From Pseudomonadota bacterium (lineage in GTDB: Bacteria; Desulfobacterota; Binatia; Binatales; Binataceae): 64,000 nucleotides of DNA. The notes beneath the pieces were generated by a model, which was not told where the DNA came from, did no database searches, and worked only from the letters and a program-made list of their open reading frames with translations. Shown in pieces: positions 1 to 8,291 of this stretch (the first letter of the stretch is position 1; each line of letters starts with the position of its first letter). Location of the stretch: assembly GCA_021324455.1 (NCBI GenBank), contig JAJPJA010000147.1, positions 1-64,000 on the forward strand, read 5' to 3'. Both the position numbers and the translations under genes were made by a program.

Positions 1-48
1 GAACAGGTAAACCGCAAAGGGCGGCCCTGGCCGCGGCCCGGCGCGCGG

Positions 49-309
49 CTATGGCTGGACTTTCACGATCGACGCCAGCTCCTCGGGCATCGCGTCTTCC
101 GGCACTTCGAATTCCTGTCTTACGCGGTCGTCCAAAAGCTGCACCTTGTACTGGAAACGGTCGGCGCCGGGCGACCGCCGCGCAATGGGCGGCGCGCTGG
201 TCAGCTGCTCGAGCGCCTGGCGCTGAACCGGCGTCAGGTCGCTGAGATCTTTTTCCCCGACCGCCAGTTTGCCCACCAAGCCGCCGCGGCGTTCGACTCT
301 GAGCTTCAT
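49..309 (-). CDS. Emfourin-type protease inhibitor (protealysin inhibitor family)
   Basis: This 86-residue protein begins MKLRVERRGG and has the charged beta-strand pattern of the small emfourin family. Emfourins inhibit protealysin-like M4 metallopeptidases. It lies 48 bp downstream of such a protease on the same strand, which is the arrangement known for protealysin and its inhibitor, and a short G-rich stretch (GAGGGG) directly precedes its ATG. No signal peptide is visible, so it is probably cytoplasmic and would hold the protease inactive inside the cell. The call rests on family resemblance plus neighbour; without the protease next door it would be a hypothetical protein. Confidence 0.75.
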   Translation of the reverse strand: MKLRVERRGGLVGKLAVGEKDLSDLTPVQRQALEQLTSAPPIARRSPGADRFQYKVQLLDDRVRQEFEVPEDAMPEELASIVKVQP

Positions 310-357
310 CCCCTCATTGTAGACCGCAAGCGGCCAATGCGGAACGGAAAGCGGCGA

Positions 358-1404
358 TCAAACCGGCACCTTGACCGTCTGCCATGCTTCTTTCAGCCGG
401 CTTTTGAGCTCCCCGGCCGCATCCAGGGTGAGGGCCGCGAACTGCGCGAAGGTGGCCTCGCTGGAAAGACGCTTGTCCGTACTGGCGGCATACCAGACCT
501 CGATCGCGCGCTCCCATGACTTGCCGCCCGCCGCCTGCGCAAAGAGGGCAAAGGCTCGATTGGTGATCCCGCTGTTGTAATGCACGTCCGCGGTGGGGTC
601 GAAATTCGCGTAGGAGTCCGGCTGCGGACTGATGCAATGATCGGCCGCGGGCTTGAGCATGTCGCGCAGACAGGTTTTCCCGGTCTGCTTCTCCTTGTCC
701 GCGATGATGCCTGCGCCGATCAGCCATCCCGCGGGCTGGTCCGCCGTCCACCCGTTCAGCCATTGATTGAAGACCGCTCCGAATACGTCGCTGATGCTTT
801 CGTTCAGCGCACCCGATTCTCCTTCGTACCGCAGCCCGCTCTCGTACTGGGTGACGCCGTGCGTTAGTTCGTGTCCGATCACGTCGGGCGAATTGTAAAA
901 TTCGCCGAACAGACGCCCGTCGCCGTCGCCGTAAACCATCTGCTGTCCGTTCCAGAAGGCGTTATCGAAATTTCTGCGGTAGTGGATGCTGGAAACCAGC
1001 TCGAGCCCCTGGTTATCGACCGAGTTCCGATGCAACAGGCTCCGGTAGAACTGCGCCACCTTACCCGTGACTTCGTAAACGGTTTTGGCGGCCGCATCCG
1101 CCGCACCTCCCGGGTCGGCGATCGCCTGGCCGGGCAGCGAATGCCCGTTGCGGCAGTCGAACACCTGTTGACGAACCTCCGCCGGCGCCAGCGCCGGCGC
1201 CAGACTGCGGCGAAAGGCCACCGCCGCCACCCGGCCCGCTTCTCTGAACGTCTTCAGACGCCCGGTTTCCACGAACGTCTCCTGCAGCTTCATCCGCACC
1301 TGCGGGTCCAGGTTCGGATCGCCGGCATAGGTCCTCAGCACGTTGAGCGGGACGATGAAGCAGCAGCCGCCGTTCGCAGAACATCGCCTGTCGGTTGAAG
1401 TCAT
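358..1404 (-). CDS. Protealysin-like M4 (thermolysin family) metalloprotease
   Basis: This is a zinc endopeptidase of about 348 residues. Zinc ligands and the catalytic Glu sit in HELTH (about 178-182), the third ligand in GALNESISD (Glu about 202) and the transition-state His in DVHYNSGITN (about 275). The N-terminus has a short propeptide with CCFIVPLNVL, as in protealysins, instead of the long propeptide of thermolysin, and there is no signal peptide. The ORF stays open 13 codons further upstream, but the start at MTSTDRR is preceded by a G-rich ribosome site and fits the family length. The emfourin-type inhibitor gene follows in the same operon. Confidence 0.9.
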   Translation of the reverse strand: MTSTDRRCSANGGCCFIVPLNVLRTYAGDPNLDPQVRMKLQETFVETGRLKTFREAGRVAAVAFRRSLAPALAPAEVRQQVFDCRNGHSLPGQAIADPGGAADAAAKTVYEVTGKVAQFYRSLLHRNSVDNQGLELVSSIHYRRNFDNAFWNGQQMVYGDGDGRLFGEFYNSPDVIGHELTHGVTQYESGLRYEGESGALNESISDVFGAVFNQWLNGWTADQPAGWLIGAGIIADKEKQTGKTCLRDMLKPAADHCISPQPDSYANFDPTADVHYNSGITNRAFALFAQAAGGKSWERAIEVWYAASTDKRLSSEATFAQFAALTLDAAGELKSRLKEAWQTVKVPV

Positions 1405-1690
1405 CGGAGACCCCCGCAAAAAAGATAATTCTGATTGGCACAATCAGTTACAAATTGCAATAAGTTTGAAAGAGTGATCTGCGATTAACTCAAGGACGCC
1501 GCGCTCGGCAGCTGTCCCGCCCGGGCCGCGCCGCCGGCACTTCCGATCCGGTTTCGGGTTTTTTGTAGCCCAGGGGCGGATCCGGATGTTACGCTTGAAT
1601 TGTTCCGCGAATAATCCCCGCGGACCCCAACGTTTCGCCCGGGCGCTTTGCTTCGGCTCCCGGGCGTTGAGAGGACAAACCGCAAGGCTC

Positions 1691-1972
1691 ATGAGATTAC
1701 GCCGCGCCGCAGTGGTTCTGCTTGGATGGTATCTGATGCTGCCGCCGCTGACCCCGCCGCCAACCCGCTATGCCTACAAGCGGCCGCTCAGCCAGTGGCG
1801 GATTGTGCAATCCTTCGATGACGCGGACGCCTGCCAGGATTACGCCAGCACCTTTTTCGACAGCGCGCGCCAGGAGCGCGCGATGGGTGTGCTCAATCCC
1901 GTCTACCGCGACTATATGTTCGCGCAGTGCATCGCCAGCGACGATCCGCGCCTGATGCGCAGGAAGCAGTGA
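1691..1972 (+). CDS. Hypothetical small secreted protein
   Basis: This 93-residue protein starts MRLRRAAVVLLGWYLMLPPL, a basic N-region followed by a hydrophobic stretch that looks like a signal peptide. The rest is a soluble domain with two cysteines (ADACQDYA and FAQCIAS) that could form a disulfide. The frame is open 35 codons further upstream, but that part is arginine-rich and lacks the signal. I do not recognise the family. The gene is convergent with the small zinc-ribbon protein that follows. Confidence 0.5.
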   Translation: MRLRRAAVVLLGWYLMLPPLTPPPTRYAYKRPLSQWRIVQSFDDADACQDYASTFFDSARQERAMGVLNPVYRDYMFAQCIASDDPRLMRRKQ

Positions 1973-2009
1973 GAATAGTCGAGGCTTGCGGAGTTCTTCG
2001 ATTTTGCGG

Positions 2010-2285
2010 TCAGCCTCCGCCCTGACGCGGGATGGAGCGGTCGGTTTCGTCCGATGCCAGCGGCCGCTGTGGGCATGGCTGGTCCAGCCAGCGCCGGTTG
2101 ACTTCCTCGGCCAGCCGATCGAACCCGAACACGCTGACATTGACCGCATACTGCTCGCCGGATTGAGCATCCTCGACAAAATCGCGGCCGCACTTCTCAC
2201 ACCGGCAATGGCGATAGGACCGGCCGCCAACGTTGACGAGCCGGCCTTCGGCCGGAATACATTGGTGTGTCGCCCAGAAGTCCAT
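2010..2285 (-). CDS. Hypothetical small protein with a CxxC motif
   Basis: This is a protein of about 91 residues beginning MDFWATHQC. It carries HCRCEKCGRDF, a short treble-clef or zinc-ribbon-like cysteine pair. The frame continues 19 codons upstream to another Met, but the chosen start is where the sequence becomes protein-like. It lies downstream of queE on the same strand with a gap of about 330 bp. The function is unknown and the domain call rests only on the cysteine spacing. Confidence 0.4.
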   Translation of the reverse strand: MDFWATHQCIPAEGRLVNVGGRSYRHCRCEKCGRDFVEDAQSGEQYAVNVSVFGFDRLAEEVNRRWLDQPCPQRPLASDETDRSIPRQGGG

Positions 2286-2614
2286 TGCCGACCTTGGAAG
2301 CAATATGCGGTCCAATATCCGCTCAGCGTTTTGGCGCGACAATGCTTATTCTGCGCGCCGGGATGCGGGCGCGAGTTACATACTCTGAATTTACGACAGC
2401 CGAACGCGGAGCTGAGCGGCCGGCCTGGCCGGCGTGTTGGCATCGGCACGGCCACGGCGGGGTGCGCAACAATCCGCTCCCGAAAAGTTCCCCGCCCACT
2501 CAGCGCCTGAATCGAAAACGATCGCCGGCGGCAGCCCGATCGCGGTTTGGGCAAATACAGGCTGCGGCGGCCACGCAGAGATGGGTTTTGCGCCGCCCCC
2601 TTGTCCAGGCTGTT

Positions 2615-3274
2615 TCACACACCGCGCGCGTTCGGCGACCAGATGTACTTATGCATCTGGAGCTGCAATCGTGCCGGCAGCCGATCTTCCAGCATCCACG
2701 CGGCCAGGCTGGCCGGTTCGATACGGCCGAACGCCGGACTGATCAGGACCGCGTTGACGCGCCGGTCAAGCTTGTAGTCCGCGATAACCGTTCGGGTCCA
2801 TTCGTAATCGGCGCGATCGCTGATTACGAATTTGACCTCGTCCAGCGGGTTAAGATGGCGCAGGTTGCTCCACAGATTGCTTTGCGCTTCGCCGCTGCCG
2901 GGACATTTCAGATCCATGATCTTGATCACGCGCGGATCGAGCCGGCTTACGTCGAGCGCGCCGGAAGTTTCGATCATCACCTGCTTGCCGGCCGCAAGCA
3001 GGGCCGCGCAAAGAGGATGCACCGCCTCCTGCAGCAGCGGTTCTCCGCCGGTAATCTCCACCAGCGGGCAGCGATAACCTTCGACCCGATCGACGACCTC
3101 CGCCACCGTCATGCGGCGCCCCTGGTGAAAGGCATATTCGGTGTCGCAGTAATTGCATCGCAGGTTGCAGGCGGTAAGGCGGACGAAGGCGCACGGACGT
3201 CCGGCGTGCGTGGATTCACCCTGCACGCTGTAAAAGATTTCGTTAACCAGCAGTTTGTCGGCGCCCGGCGGCAT
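2615..3274 (-). CDS. queE: 7-carboxy-7-deazaguanine synthase
   Basis: This is a radical SAM enzyme of queuosine biosynthesis that converts carboxy-tetrahydropterin to 7-carboxy-7-deazaguanine. The 219 residues begin with the QueE signature NEIFYSVQGES, followed by the 4Fe-4S cysteines C36-x3-C40-x2-C43 in TACNLRCNYCDTEY and the SAM-binding ITGGEPLLQ. Length and order match the short QueE class. It starts 1 bp after the larC stop on the same strand, so the two are surely co-transcribed. No other que genes are in the window. Confidence 0.95.
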   Translation of the reverse strand: MPPGADKLLVNEIFYSVQGESTHAGRPCAFVRLTACNLRCNYCDTEYAFHQGRRMTVAEVVDRVEGYRCPLVEITGGEPLLQEAVHPLCAALLAAGKQVMIETSGALDVSRLDPRVIKIMDLKCPGSGEAQSNLWSNLRHLNPLDEVKFVISDRADYEWTRTVIADYKLDRRVNAVLISPAFGRIEPASLAAWMLEDRLPARLQLQMHKYIWSPNARGV

Positions 3275-3275
3275 C

Positions 3276-4448
3276 TTATTCCAACCGCGATCGCGCGGCC
3301 GCGGCCGCGTCCTGCATCACCGTTTTGAGCGGCACGCGATGCTCATTGGCGGCGCGCCGGCAATCCTCATACTCCGGCGCGATCGTCCGGATCCGGCCGT
3401 TTTCGCGCGAGACCTTGACTAGAATCCGGCCCCATCGCGTTTCAAGCGGGATGATTTCGCGCTCCAGCTTCAGCCGCGACACCGCATGGAACCGGATCCC
3501 GATCGTGGTCGTCTCTTCAAATAGTACCGCCGCAAGCGCCTGGCGCAATGCGGGTTCGGCCAGCACCGAGACGGTGACCGCGGGGCGGCCCTTTTTCATT
3601 ATCGTGGGCGTCAGCGTCACGTCGCGCGCGCCCGCCGCGAACAGCCGCTGGCACAGATGGTCGTAGATTTGCGGATTGAGGTCGTCGATATTGCTTTGGA
3701 TCTCCAGCAGTTCGTCGCTGTGCACGGCTTGCGCCCGGCGGCCCAGCAGAACGCGCAGCAAATTGGGACGGTCGGCGAAGGTTTTGCTGCCGGCCCCGTA
3801 GCCGACGCGATCGACGATGAATCCCAGCGGGATCGGAGCCGGCGCGGCCAGCGCTTTGAGCACCGCCGCTCCCGTCGGCGTCACCATCTCGGCCGCCCCG
3901 TCCGCCAGTTTCAGCTCAAAGCCGCGCAGCAGCTCGACCGCGGCGGGCGGCGGAATCGGAATCCGGCCGTGGCGCGTGTTGGCGAAACCGGTGCCCATCG
4001 GCAGCGGCGACACCAGCAGTTCCTCAATACCCAGAGCTGCCAGGCACCACGCGGTAGCGGCGATATCGATAATCGAATCGACCGCGCCGACTTCATGAAA
4101 ATGGACTTCCTGCGGCGTCGTGTTGTGGACTTTGGCTTCAGCCTCGGCCAGCGCGCCGAAAATCGCCATCGTCTTGTCCTTCACTGCTTCATCCAGCGCG
4201 CTGGCTTCGATGATGGCGCGGATGTCGCGCAGATGGCGTTCGGGCTGGGGCTGCGCGACCTCGACTTCGAATTTGGCGGCCGAGATACCGCAGAGTTCGC
4301 GCCGGCCCAGGCGCAGCTCGCAGCCCTGCAGCCGCAGCGACGCCATCTGCTCCCTGAAGCGGGCGAAATCAAGACCAAGGTCGAGCATCGCGCCGACCAG
4401 CATATCGCCGCTGAGCCCGGAAAACGCGTCGAGATAGGCGGATATCAT
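3276..4448 (-). CDS. larC: Nickel pincer cofactor biosynthesis protein LarC
   Basis: LarC inserts nickel into the pyridinium dithiocarboxylate pincer cofactor used by lactate racemase and related LarA-type enzymes. The 390 residues start MISAYLDAFSGLSGDMLVGA, the family N-terminus, and contain the metal-binding-like VHFHEVGAVDSIIDI and the C-terminal region IQSNIDDLNPQIYDHL. The frame is open 38 codons upstream into the dksA-type gene, but that extension is not LarC-like. In lactobacilli larC is read through a programmed frameshift; here it is one uninterrupted frame. larB, larE and larA are not nearby. It is transcribed away from the DksA gene and coupled to queE. Confidence 0.92.
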   Translation of the reverse strand: MISAYLDAFSGLSGDMLVGAMLDLGLDFARFREQMASLRLQGCELRLGRRELCGISAAKFEVEVAQPQPERHLRDIRAIIEASALDEAVKDKTMAIFGALAEAEAKVHNTTPQEVHFHEVGAVDSIIDIAATAWCLAALGIEELLVSPLPMGTGFANTRHGRIPIPPPAAVELLRGFELKLADGAAEMVTPTGAAVLKALAAPAPIPLGFIVDRVGYGAGSKTFADRPNLLRVLLGRRAQAVHSDELLEIQSNIDDLNPQIYDHLCQRLFAAGARDVTLTPTIMKKGRPAVTVSVLAEPALRQALAAVLFEETTTIGIRFHAVSRLKLEREIIPLETRWGRILVKVSRENGRIRTIAPEYEDCRRAANEHRVPLKTVMQDAAAAARSRLE

Positions 4449-4516
4449 AGCTTTACTTAATAGCAAGCCGTTACTATGATCAAAGGATCGCTTGGCGCTT
4501 TTGCGCAGCTGCAAAC

Positions 4517-4876
4517 ATGAAACCGCGCGACCTCGCCTTCTTCCGCCGTCTGCTGCAGGCACGCAGACAGGATATTCTGGATGAAACCGGCCGCGCGGTC
4601 GATTCGATGAACGGGCACGAGCGCATCAACTACGCCGACCCGGCGGACCGCGCCGCGCTCGAATCCGATCGCAACTTTCTGCTGCGCCTGCGCGATCGCG
4701 ATCGCAAGCTCCTGAGCAAGATCGACGAGGCGTTCGCGCGCATCGACGACGGCAGCTACGGGCGCTGCGAAGAATGCGGAGGCGAGATTGGAATCGAACG
4801 GCTCAAAGCCAGACCTGTGACCACGCTGTGCATCGAATGCAAGGCCTCCCAGGAAGAGCAGGAAAGAAAGCGCTGA
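4517..4876 (+). CDS. dksA: DksA/TraR-family zinc-finger transcription regulator
   Basis: This is a 119-residue RNA-polymerase-binding protein. The N-terminal half is a coiled coil whose tip carries the acidic DPADRA (the DxxDxA motif needed in DksA). The C-terminal half is the four-cysteine finger, CEECGG followed by CIEC. It would act through the RNA polymerase secondary channel together with ppGpp. It is divergent from larC and followed after 50 bp by galU. The full C4 finger favours DksA over the cysteine-poor paralogues. Confidence 0.88.
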   Translation: MKPRDLAFFRRLLQARRQDILDETGRAVDSMNGHERINYADPADRAALESDRNFLLRLRDRDRKLLSKIDEAFARIDDGSYGRCEECGGEIGIERLKARPVTTLCIECKASQEEQERKR

Positions 4877-4926
4877 GCGCGGATGTCCCCGGCCCCCAAT
4901 ACTACTTTCAGTAAATACTCGATATC

Positions 4927-5796
4927 GTGAAGATCAACAAAGCCGTCATTCTGGCCGCCGGTTTCGGCACCCGTATGCTTCCCGCTTCCAAGGTGGTGCC
5001 CAAGGAGCTGCTGCCGGTACTGGATACCCCCGCCATTCAGCTCGTAGTCGAGGAGATCGCCGCCTCGGGCATCGCCGAAATCGTGATGGTCATCAGCCGC
5101 GGCAAAGGCGCGCTGCTCGACCATTTCCGCAGCGCCCCCGAACTGGAAAGCTTTCTCGCCCAGCGCGGCAAAAACGAACTGCTGGAAGTGGTGCGCAAGA
5201 CCTCCGCCATGGCGCGCATCACTACGGTGGAGCAGACCGAACCGCTGGGTATCGGACACGCCGTGCTGCAGGCCAAAAGCGCGGTCGGCAACGAGCCCTT
5301 CGCCGTGCTGCTGCCTGACGACATCTGCGAATGCGCGCGCCCATGCCTGCGCCAGTTGATGGACGTCGCGGAGCGGCACGACGCACCGGTCGTGGCGCTG
5401 ATGCGGGTGGCGCGCGCCGACGTCTCCAAGTACGGTATCGTCGAGGCTTCGCCGGCGGGGCCGCGGTTGTACCGGCTGACCGGGATGGTCGAGAAACCGG
5501 CGATTGACCAGGCGCCCAGCGAGATGGCGATTATCGGGCGCTACCTGCTGCCGCCCGAGATTTTCGACATCCTGGAGAAGGCGCGGCCCGGCCATGGCGG
5601 CGAAATCCAGCTGACCGACGCGCTGCTGGAACTGGGCCGCCGGCGCGAGCTTTTGGGCTGCGAATTCGAGGGCGTACGCTACGACATGGGCGACCGCATG
5701 GGCTTCCTGACCGCCCAGATTGCCTACGGGTTGCGCCATCCGCAGACGGCTGATAAGTTGCGCTCTTATCTGGCGTCGATTCTTTCCTCCAGGTAA
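4927..5796 (+). CDS. galU: UTP--glucose-1-phosphate uridylyltransferase
   Basis: GalU makes UDP-glucose from UTP and glucose-1-phosphate for surface polysaccharides. The 289 residues start with the nucleotidyltransferase signature AVILAAGFGTRMLPASK, continue with VVPKELLPVLDTP, and contain MVEKPAIDQAPS and a GEIQLTDAL segment typical of GalU. The start codon is GTG, two residues before the conserved strand, and no strong ribosome site is visible. The stop lies 8 bp before tRNA-Ala, so the tRNA may be read through from galU. Confidence 0.92.
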   Translation: MKINKAVILAAGFGTRMLPASKVVPKELLPVLDTPAIQLVVEEIAASGIAEIVMVISRGKGALLDHFRSAPELESFLAQRGKNELLEVVRKTSAMARITTVEQTEPLGIGHAVLQAKSAVGNEPFAVLLPDDICECARPCLRQLMDVAERHDAPVVALMRVARADVSKYGIVEASPAGPRLYRLTGMVEKPAIDQAPSEMAIIGRYLLPPEIFDILEKARPGHGGEIQLTDALLELGRRRELLGCEFEGVRYDMGDRMGFLTAQIAYGLRHPQTADKLRSYLASILSSR

Positions 5797-5804
5797 GTCC
5801 GGTC

Positions 5805-5880
5805 GGGGCAGTAGCTCAGCTGGGAGAGCACTACGTTCGCAACGTAGGGGTCGAGGGTTCAAATCCCTTCTGCTCCACCA
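5805..5880 (+). tRNA. tRNA-Ala (anticodon CGC)
   Basis: All four arms fold. The acceptor GGGGCAG pairs with CTGCTCC, including the G3:U70 wobble that identifies alanine tRNAs. The anticodon stem is CTACG/CGTAG around loop TTCGCAA, giving anticodon CGC for codon GCG. The T arm GAGGG-TTCAAAT-CCCTT is canonical and CCA is encoded. A decayed transposase fragment begins just over 100 bp downstream and the accessory region starts there. This makes the tRNA a possible insertion point, although no duplicated 3' end was found further on. Confidence 0.95.
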
Positions 5881-5989
5881 AGTCCCTTTTGTGAGCTGGC
5901 GTTTCGACCCAGGCGTTGCGTTTGGTTTGCAACCGAACACGGACATCGTCGGTGGTGAAACGCGGCGCTGCATTCAGGCCCGCTGCAGA

Positions 5990-6145
5990 TAGCGCCAGCC
6001 CACTCGCCGCATCTCGTCCAAGCTCATGGAGCTGGCGAGCTGCGATTTCACCGGCCGCGCCGAGGACGTGATGCTGGCGGGAGCGATCGGCACCGGAAAG
6101 CCCATACCTTGCGATCGCGCTCGGTATGGAGGCATCTGCGGGCTG
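5990..6145 (+). pseudogene. IS21-family IstB ATPase remnant
   Basis: One frame reads SSKLMELASCDFTGRAEDVM then LAGAIGTGKP, which resembles the IstB/DnaC-type helper ATPase around its Walker A loop. After GTGKP the match continues in another frame as YLAIALGMEASAG, the family's HLAIALG helix. The fragment is therefore both truncated and frameshifted. No terminal repeats or IstA partner are visible. The rest of the gap up to the next gene (5881-6329) shows nothing else I can assign. Confidence 0.5.
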
Positions 6146-6329
6146 TCTTGGGGAGCGGTCGCGATAGCTCGCCGAGGATACTTGACCCCGCCGGCCCGCG
6201 GCGATGATCCGGCTGCGCAAAAATCTCCTCCGCTCACGACGGCCGCGAGCTCGATCTGCTGGGTATGGTTTTACAGCCGCCGCTATATCCGGATGCGGAC
6301 CAGCAGATAAAGGGGCGGCGCCCCCGCAA

Positions 6330-7826
6330 CTATTGCATCACCTGTTGGAGGCCGCGCGGGAACGCTCTTACGCTGATGTCGCGATAAGGTTTTGGAACCT
6401 GGTCGCCGATTCTCTTCATCGCCACCGCCGACACCGAATAGTGCAGATTCTGCAAATCGATGATCGCGTTGGAACTCGAATAGGAGGCAAGCGGCATGAA
6501 CCCGTCGTAAATCCTGGACGGCAGATAATTCAGCACGGTGACCTTCCAGAGTTTGCCGCCCGAATCGTACACGTCGCGCGTCAGCGGCAGGTGGAACTCC
6601 GAGTCCAGGTAGATAACCTGGTTGGAGTAGCAGTAGTTGCTTCCCACTCGCTCAGGAATCGGCGTAATCCGGATTACGTCGGCCTTGCGCACTTCCCACG
6701 GGCCCAGGACGCTGACCACGGGCCATCCACCCAGCGGCGGATGGTCGGTTACGGTCGTGTTGGCTCCTTCCTGGGTGTCGGTTACTTTTTCGGGCCCATT
6801 AACTATGGCGAGGATCTTCTTCTGCCCCATGTACTCCATGTGAAAGTCGCCGACCACCAGGTTGGTGCCGTTGTTGTTATCGTCGTTCAGATAATCGCTG
6901 CCGAGGATCGGCGAGCACCTCGCCGCCGCGGACAAACGCAACGCCCTGCGCAGCGAGGGCAGGAACACGTAGATTTCATTGAGCCGATTTGGGTCGTCGC
7001 GAAACATCGAGAGCTGGGTCGTATAGCGGGACTGCTCGGGAGAGAATATCTCGATATATTGCGAGGCGAGAAAACCTGAATTTCCGGGAAAATCCACCGG
7101 GATGCCGGGATCGCTGCGATGCATCAAACGGTAAGCCACCAAATCGCCCGCGGTGACCGTATGGTTGTAGTAGCGATCGCCGTTGGGAGTGCCGAAATGG
7201 AAGTAGTACATTTCCGGCAACCAGGCGCCCCATGCGTCGAAGTAGGCCTTGTAGGCGCGCTGCGGCTCTTTGGGGTTGGGAAACGGCCAGCCGGCCACCC
7301 AGCCTTCCAGCGTATAGGAACCGGCGGCGGTCGGAATCAGCCGCACCTGGGAGCTGTATTTTTCGGTGTCGCGAATCAGGACACTGGGTTCCTTGAACTT
7401 CGTGGTGGGTCCCACCACCACCTCGTAGTAGGGGTCGTCGCCGACGTGAAACTGATATTTGCCGCTGTAAAGTGCCTGCTCGCCGATTCCGAAAAAGTTG
7501 CGGTATTTCTGCCAGTTGTGAACCGTTATATGGGTGCCCACCGGCACGGTTTCGGAGCTGTCGCCGTCAACCAGGGCTTTATAGGCGTTGAGGTCGAACT
7601 GCTGGGCATGCGCCCACAAGGGCACCAAGGCGCACAGCAGGCACAATAGCAAGCCGGTCAGCGCAAAGCGCTGAATGGCCGACCCCGGCGCGACCAATGA
7701 CGGGACGCCGTCGACCGGTTCGACGCGCGGCGCCTTGTCGCGCAACCACTTGTCCATGCGTGCCCTCCATAGATCCGGCGCTTCCAGCACGTGGGAATCG
7801 GCAGAGATAATTCGCAAGGCAGCCAT
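6330..7826 (-). CDS. Chimeric ORF: amidohydrolase N-terminus fused to DUF1329 protein
   Basis: This is one open frame of 498 residues made of two unrelated parts. Residues 1-48 (MAALRIISADSHVLEAPDLW and on to SLVAPG) are the N-terminus of an Amidohydro_2 protein like the one near 41 kb, preceded by a strong AGGAGG site. From about residue 49 the frame passes directly into a hydrophobic export-signal-like stretch ending AHAQQ and then a complete DUF1329 domain. That domain carries the block YVFLPSLRRALRLSAAARCS shared by all DUF1329 proteins here. The DUF1329 part has no ATG, GTG or TTG of its own before the signal, so translation depends on the borrowed start. DUF1329 proteins are exported envelope proteins of unknown function. 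Either a real deletion fused two genes or the assembly is chimeric. Confidence 0.75.
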   Translation of the reverse strand: MAALRIISADSHVLEAPDLWRARMDKWLRDKAPRVEPVDGVPSLVAPGSAIQRFALTGLLLCLLCALVPLWAHAQQFDLNAYKALVDGDSSETVPVGTHITVHNWQKYRNFFGIGEQALYSGKYQFHVGDDPYYEVVVGPTTKFKEPSVLIRDTEKYSSQVRLIPTAAGSYTLEGWVAGWPFPNPKEPQRAYKAYFDAWGAWLPEMYYFHFGTPNGDRYYNHTVTAGDLVAYRLMHRSDPGIPVDFPGNSGFLASQYIEIFSPEQSRYTTQLSMFRDDPNRLNEIYVFLPSLRRALRLSAAARCSPILGSDYLNDDNNNGTNLVVGDFHMEYMGQKKILAIVNGPEKVTDTQEGANTTVTDHPPLGGWPVVSVLGPWEVRKADVIRITPIPERVGSNYCYSNQVIYLDSEFHLPLTRDVYDSGGKLWKVTVLNYLPSRIYDGFMPLASYSSSNAIIDLQNLHYSVSAVAMKRIGDQVPKPYRDISVRAFPRGLQQVMQ

Positions 7827-8291
7827 CGCCTCGCCTCCTGAGAATTTTGACACGACCGCATACCTCCTCGCGGCTGACCACAGCCCCAACGCGATGGGCG
7901 TTGCGTTCCTAATTGTTGTGCGCTCAGGAAAGAGCCGCAACGCGAATCGCCGCGGGGGCTATGTAAGAAACTTTACAGATCCCCGTCTTCGGCCGTCTCT
8001 TCGGCAGCGGGCTGGGCGGCGCCGGCTGCCCACGCGGGCACCACCGCGTCGGTATCGGACCCGTTTAGTACCTGGCGGGCCGCCTCTCCGATGCGGGCAC
8101 GCGGAGCAGCGTCGACCTCCCGTTTACAGTCCTTCCAGACGGAACTACTTGCGCGGATGGAGAATGGCTATGGCCGACTTCCACCGTTGACGGCACGCAT
8201 CGTAGGGTGGTACTGCCTGCACTCCGGGACCAGTGCCAACCAGGCAAGCGTGCCGGAGAGGTGTACGCTGGAAGCGAAAGGCAGGAGAGAT
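7827..8291. other. Intergenic region without recognised gene
   Basis: This divergent gap lies between the chimeric DUF1329 gene and the DUF35 gene. Open frames cross it on both strands, but none carries a recognisable domain or a convincing start. It contains the ribosome site of the leftward gene and AGGAGAGA in front of the rightward gene. No terminator or convincing promoter was found. Confidence 0.4.

Noticed and set aside
3657-4460. Long open frames antisense to larC and to many other genes, some over 250 codons.
   Set aside because: High-GC coding DNA leaves antisense frames open. None has a recognisable domain, signal or ribosome site.
5861-5880. The tRNA-Ala 3' end as an attachment site with a second copy closing an island.
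   Set aside because: No second copy of the 3' end was found in the window and no integrase gene is present.
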